From NCBI GenBank assembly GCA_020853095.1, contig JADYZN010000014.1, positions 1 through 64,000 on the forward strand: DNA of 64,000 nt, in the 5' to 3' direction. This document shows, one piece after another, positions 60,956 through 64,000 of the stretch (positions within the stretch are counted from its first letter, which is position 1; every line of letters begins with the position of its first letter). Below the pieces are notes generated by a model that did no database searches, was not told the origin of the DNA, and saw nothing but the letters and a program-made list of their open reading frames with translations. Source of the stretch: Phycisphaerales bacterium. GTDB lineage: Bacteria > Planctomycetota > Phycisphaerae > Tepidisphaerales > Tepidisphaeraceae. Made by a program: the position numbers and the translations under genes.

Positions 60956-61657
60956 ATGCCCCTCATCAAAGCCAACCAGGCGCCCGCCGCGCTGGCGGCC
61001 TTTTCGATGAAGAGCATCGAGGAGCAGGCCCGCGCCATCCTGCTGCGCGCCAAACAACAGGCCGACGCCCTCCTCGCCGAAGCCCGGCTCGAAGCCGAAT
61101 TTCTCAAACAGCGGGCCGCGGATGAAGGCGCTGAAACCGGCCGCCAGGAAGGGTTCGCCTGCGGGTTGCGCCAGGGCAAGCAGGCCGGCCACGAACAGGC
61201 CCTGTCCGAACATCGCGAGTCTTTTTCCAAGACCCTTTCCGCGCTCACCGAGGCCGCCGGCCGGATCGATCAATCCCGCCAGCAGCTCGAAGCGCAGGCC
61301 CTGACCGAGGTCGTCGAGCTGGCGATCGCCATCGCCCGCCGGATCACCTGCCGGCAGGGTGAACTGGACCCGCGCATCCTGGAACAAAATCTGTGCGAGG
61401 CGATGAAACTGGTCGTCCACGCCGCCGATGTCCGCATCGCCATTCACCCCGCCCAGAAATCAACCCTCGCCGATGCCCTGCCGCGGCTTCAACTGCAATG
61501 GCCCCAACTGCGGCACGTCGATATGATCGAAGATTCCGAATTAACCCCCGGCGGTTGCCGGATTTTTACCGCCCATGGTTCGGTGGATGCCGACTTGAAC
61601 TCCCAACTGGACCGCATCGTGGCCGATTTGCTGCCCCAGGAACAATCAACCGCCTGA
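60956..61657 (+). CDS. fliH: Flagellar assembly protein FliH
   Basis: This 233-aa protein has an Ala/Glu/Gln-rich coiled-coil start (ARAILLRAKQQADALLAEARLE) and a C-terminal FliH/HrpE-type domain (LVVHAADVRIAIHPAQKS, GGCRIFTAHGSVDADLNSQLDRI). It binds and restrains FliI. It starts directly after fliG with no gap. Confidence 0.9.
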   Translation: MPLIKANQAPAALAAFSMKSIEEQARAILLRAKQQADALLAEARLEAEFLKQRAADEGAETGRQEGFACGLRQGKQAGHEQALSEHRESFSKTLSALTEAAGRIDQSRQQLEAQALTEVVELAIAIARRITCRQGELDPRILEQNLCEAMKLVVHAADVRIAIHPAQKSTLADALPRLQLQWPQLRHVDMIEDSELTPGGCRIFTAHGSVDADLNSQLDRIVADLLPQEQSTA

Positions 61658-61659
61658 AC

Positions 61660-63033
61660 ATGAGTTATCTTTCGGCACAACTCCAGGCCGTTCACGGCGC
61701 CATGCCCTTCGGCGTCGCCGGACAGGTGGACTCCATCAGCGGACTGACCATCGAGGCTATCGCGCTGCCTCTGCCGCTGGGTTCGCGTTGCCGCATCCAA
61801 AGCCTCGGCGGCCGCTCCAGCGTGGCCGAGGTGATCGGATTTCAGGGGGACAAGACGCTGCTGATGCCGCTGACCTCGCCGGTTGGCGTCTCCCGCGGCG
61901 ACCGCGTTGAAAACGTCGAGGCCGCCCCCCGCATCTGGTGTTCACGACAACTCCTGGGGCGCGTCCTCAATGGATTTGGCGAACCGATCGACGGCCAGGG
62001 ACCGCTGTTGCTCAGCGAATCCCGCCGCATCGACGGCCGGGGCGTCACCCCTCTCCAGCGGGTCAACATCCGCCAGCCCATCGGCACCAGCGTGCGCTCC
62101 ATTGATGCGCTGCACACCTGCGGCCTCGGCCAGCGGATGGGCATCTTTTCCGGCCCCGGCGTCGGCAAAAGCACCCTGATGTCCTCCATCGCCAAACACA
62201 CCAGCGCCGATGTCTCGATCATCGCCCTGATCGGTGAACGCGGCCGCGAGGTGCAGGAATTTCTCCACAACAGCCTCGGCCCCGACGGCATGGCCCGCTG
62301 CGTCGTCATCGTCTCCACCAGCGATGACCCCGCGCTGCTGCGCGTCCGCGCCGCCAAAGTCGCCACCACCATCGCCGAATACTTTCGCGATCAGGGCCTC
62401 AACGTCCTGCTTCTGATGGATTCGCTGACCCGATTGTGTCAGGCCCAGCGCCAGATCGGCCTTGCCGCACGCGAACCGCCCGCCACCAAGGGCTTTCCAC
62501 CCAGCGTTTTCGCTTTGATTCCCGAACTGCTCGAACGAGCCGGTACGACCGCCATCGGCTCGATCACCGGATTTTACACCGTGCTGGTCGAGGGGGATGA
62601 TTTCAACGAGCCGATCCCCGATGCCGTCAAAGGCATCACCGACGGCCACCTGTGGCTCAGCCGCGCGCTGGCCAATCGCGGCCATTTCCCCGCCATCGAC
62701 GTTCTGCAAAGCATCAGCCGTGTTCGCGGGGATGTGACCGATTCAAGCCACGTGCGCATGGCCCGTCGCATCCTGTCGCTGACGGCCGTCTATCACGAAA
62801 TTGAAGACATGGTGAACATCGGCGCGTACGTCGCCGGAACCAATCCCGAATTCGACCTGGCGGTCCAATCCCGCCCCAAAATCGTGCAGTTTTTACAACA
62901 GGAGCCGACCGCCCCCAGCACGCTGGATCAATCCTTCAAACAACTGGCCGAACTGGTGGCCTGGATCGATCAGATGGACAAGGCGTTCAAGGCGCAGGCG
63001 GCCAAACTCGCCCGCCAGCCGGCGCGAAATTGA
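61660..63033 (+). CDS. fliI: Flagellum-specific ATP synthase FliI
   Basis: This 457-aa export ATPase resembles the F1 beta subunit. It has Walker A GIFSGPGVGKST and the region LLLMDSLTRLCQAQRQIGLAAREPPATKGFPPSVF. The start is ATG 61660 (MSYLSAQLQAV), two bases after the fliH stop. Its open frame extends further upstream inside fliH but is not coding there. Confidence 0.95.
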   Translation: MSYLSAQLQAVHGAMPFGVAGQVDSISGLTIEAIALPLPLGSRCRIQSLGGRSSVAEVIGFQGDKTLLMPLTSPVGVSRGDRVENVEAAPRIWCSRQLLGRVLNGFGEPIDGQGPLLLSESRRIDGRGVTPLQRVNIRQPIGTSVRSIDALHTCGLGQRMGIFSGPGVGKSTLMSSIAKHTSADVSIIALIGERGREVQEFLHNSLGPDGMARCVVIVSTSDDPALLRVRAAKVATTIAEYFRDQGLNVLLLMDSLTRLCQAQRQIGLAAREPPATKGFPPSVFALIPELLERAGTTAIGSITGFYTVLVEGDDFNEPIPDAVKGITDGHLWLSRALANRGHFPAIDVLQSISRVRGDVTDSSHVRMARRILSLTAVYHEIEDMVNIGAYVAGTNPEFDLAVQSRPKIVQFLQQEPTAPSTLDQSFKQLAELVAWIDQMDKAFKAQAAKLARQPARN

Positions 63034-63063
63034 ACGCCCTCGTAGAGTGGAGAACCGCATTCG

Positions 63064-63540
63064 ATGCCCAAATTCAGCTTCCAACTCGAAGGCGTGCTCA
63101 AACATCGCAAGCACATCGAACGGCTGCGCCAGCGCACGCTGGCCGAGGCGCAATCCCAGATGACGCAGTTGCAGGCCCAGTTGCGCCAACTCGATGAAAC
63201 AGCGCGACAGGCCGGCGTCGATCTGCGTCAAAATCATCTGACCGGCCGGCTCGACATGAATTTCCTGGCCGCCCACCGGCGATTCACGCTGGCCTCCCAG
63301 CGTCAGGCCCTGGCGTTGGCCCAGAAAATGGCCCTGGTGCAACGGCAGGTGCTGGAAGCACAGTCCGCCCTGGCCCATGCCGCCAAACAACGAAAAGTCA
63401 TCGAAAAACTTCGCGAACGCCACCACGAGCGCTGGTCCACCGCACTGGGTCGGCGCGAACTGAGCGAACAGGATGAAATCGCCATGCAGCTCAGCTATTG
63501 GCACGGCGTCGAACTTGAAGAAGCGGAGCCGGTGGGATGA
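63064..63540 (+). CDS. fliJ: Flagellar export protein FliJ
   Basis: This 158-aa, Gln/Arg-rich coiled coil starts MPKFSFQLEGVLKHRKHIER, typical of FliJ, the stalk-like partner of FliI. It ends overlapping the next gene (ATGA). Position after fliI is canonical. Confidence 0.9.
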   Translation: MPKFSFQLEGVLKHRKHIERLRQRTLAEAQSQMTQLQAQLRQLDETARQAGVDLRQNHLTGRLDMNFLAAHRRFTLASQRQALALAQKMALVQRQVLEAQSALAHAAKQRKVIEKLRERHHERWSTALGRRELSEQDEIAMQLSYWHGVELEEAEPVG

Positions 63541-64000
63541 AAAAAATCTTCAACGTCCTGGTTTTGACCCTCGCGATCAACTTCCTCGCTTTGGCGGGTG
63601 GAGCGGGTTGGCTCTATCGTGCCGGCCGGCTCAATCGCGAGAACGTTCACGCCATCAAGGAAATGCTCTTTCCGCCGCCACCCCCCAGCGACGTGAAACT
63701 CGAAACCACCACCCAGCCGGCCACCCAGCCCGCCGCCCGCCTGGAAGAACTTCTCGCCCGCCACACCGGCCGAACCGCCTCCGAGCAGATCGAATTCATC
63801 CGCCACACCTTCGACGCCCAGATGGTCCAGCTCGACCGTCGCCAGCGCGAATTGGACGACTTGCAACGGCAGGTTGACCTCGCCCGCGAACAAATGGCCC
63901 GCGACCGTTCCCAGTTGGAACAGGAACGTCAGAAACTCCAGAATCGCGAACAGGAAGCCGCCCGGCTGCAAACCGACCAGGGCTTCCAGGACAGCCTGCT
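63537..64000 (+). CDS. Membrane-anchored coiled-coil protein (MotE-like), partial at window end
   Basis: The first 154 residues are seen. One N-terminal membrane helix (MKKIFNVLVLTLAINFLALA) is followed by a Pro-rich linker (FPPPPPP, TTQPATQPAA) and a long coiled coil (QRELDDLQRQVDLAREQMAR). Proteins of this build (MotE/FlbB type, MgtE-N tail) follow fliJ in many flagellar operons and help anchor or activate the stator. The C-terminal part lies outside the window, so the family is provisional. Confidence 0.6.
   Translation, partial: MKKIFNVLVLTLAINFLALAGGAGWLYRAGRLNRENVHAIKEMLFPPPPPSDVKLETTTQPATQPAARLEELLARHTGRTASEQIEFIRHTFDAQMVQLDRRQRELDDLQRQVDLAREQMARDRSQLEQERQKLQNREQEAARLQTDQGFQDSL

Noticed and set aside
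61393-61659. Upstream extension of fliI inside fliH
   Set aside because: Arg/Pro-rich residues without FliI similarity; the normal FliI start is at 61660.
1-64000. CRISPR arrays, tRNA genes, transposases, phage genes
   Set aside because: None was seen. The repeated palindromes found are too few and too unevenly spaced to be a CRISPR array.

Overview
The window is GC-rich bacterial chromosome, most likely from a planctomycete of the class Phycisphaerae. This is inferred from gene content, because no identity search was possible. The pointers are a secreted protein ending in a VPLPPAAW-type sorting tail, several Gfo/Idh/MocA oxidoreductases, a ceramidase-like gene beside sialidase-like propellers, a large FG-GAP/VCBS protein without a signal peptide, and a diderm toolkit (CzcCBA with a TolC-type outer-membrane channel, several lipoproteins).

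Layout. 1-1300: 3' third of a 23S rRNA, 5S rRNA and a terminator. 1329-8700: beta-carbonic anhydrase, SDR, a phosphodiesterase-type lipoprotein, acpS, mutS and a small membrane protein. 7377-10290 (minus): a Wzx-like flippase, a small membrane protein and a GT87-type glycosyltransferase, forming a surface-glycan mini-operon. 10354-12735 (minus): an Rrf2 regulator and a GTP-type PEP carboxykinase gene interrupted by one in-frame TAG. 12736-12959 is a divergent control region with two perfect dyads. 12960-20854: patatin-like lipoprotein, VCBS-repeat protein translationally coupled to an alpha/beta hydrolase, thioredoxin-fold ferredoxin, oxidoreductase, coiled-coil lipoprotein and Rieske protein. 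20904-32973 (minus): a lipid and precursor block in transcription order rpmF-plsX-fabH-fabD-fabG-acpP-fabF, cimA, uppS, an M24 peptidase, accB, DUF1569 and accC. A REP-like inverted repeat sits in the fabD/fabG junction and supplies the end of FabD.

33279-40784: a PEP-CTERM-like secreted protein behind a good sigma70-type promoter, then a small Cys-containing secreted protein and czcC-czcB-czcA for divalent metal export. 40919-46980: DegT aminotransferase, Gfo/Idh/MocA oxidoreductase, sialidase-like propeller, ceramidase-like protein and a second propeller. All lack signal peptides and look like an intracellular sugar-related locus of unknown substrate. 47086-51677: aroF, tpiA, secG, yicC, gmk, rpoZ and a CoaC-only flavoprotein.

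51883-64000: a TPR membrane protein overlapping an FlgN-like chaperone, a soluble histidine kinase and a sigma54-dependent response regulator. They are followed by a sigma54-type promoter with upstream dyads and flgB-flgC-fliE-fliF-fliG-fliH-fliI-fliJ plus the start of a MotE-like gene. This reads as a checkpoint module controlling the basal-body and export genes directly behind it.

The points most worth checking are the stop codon inside PEP carboxykinase, the CRP-like dyad beside it, the uncharacterised 40.9-47.0 kb cluster, and the regulatory cassette in front of the flagellar operon. No CRISPR array, tRNA gene, transposase or prophage was seen.
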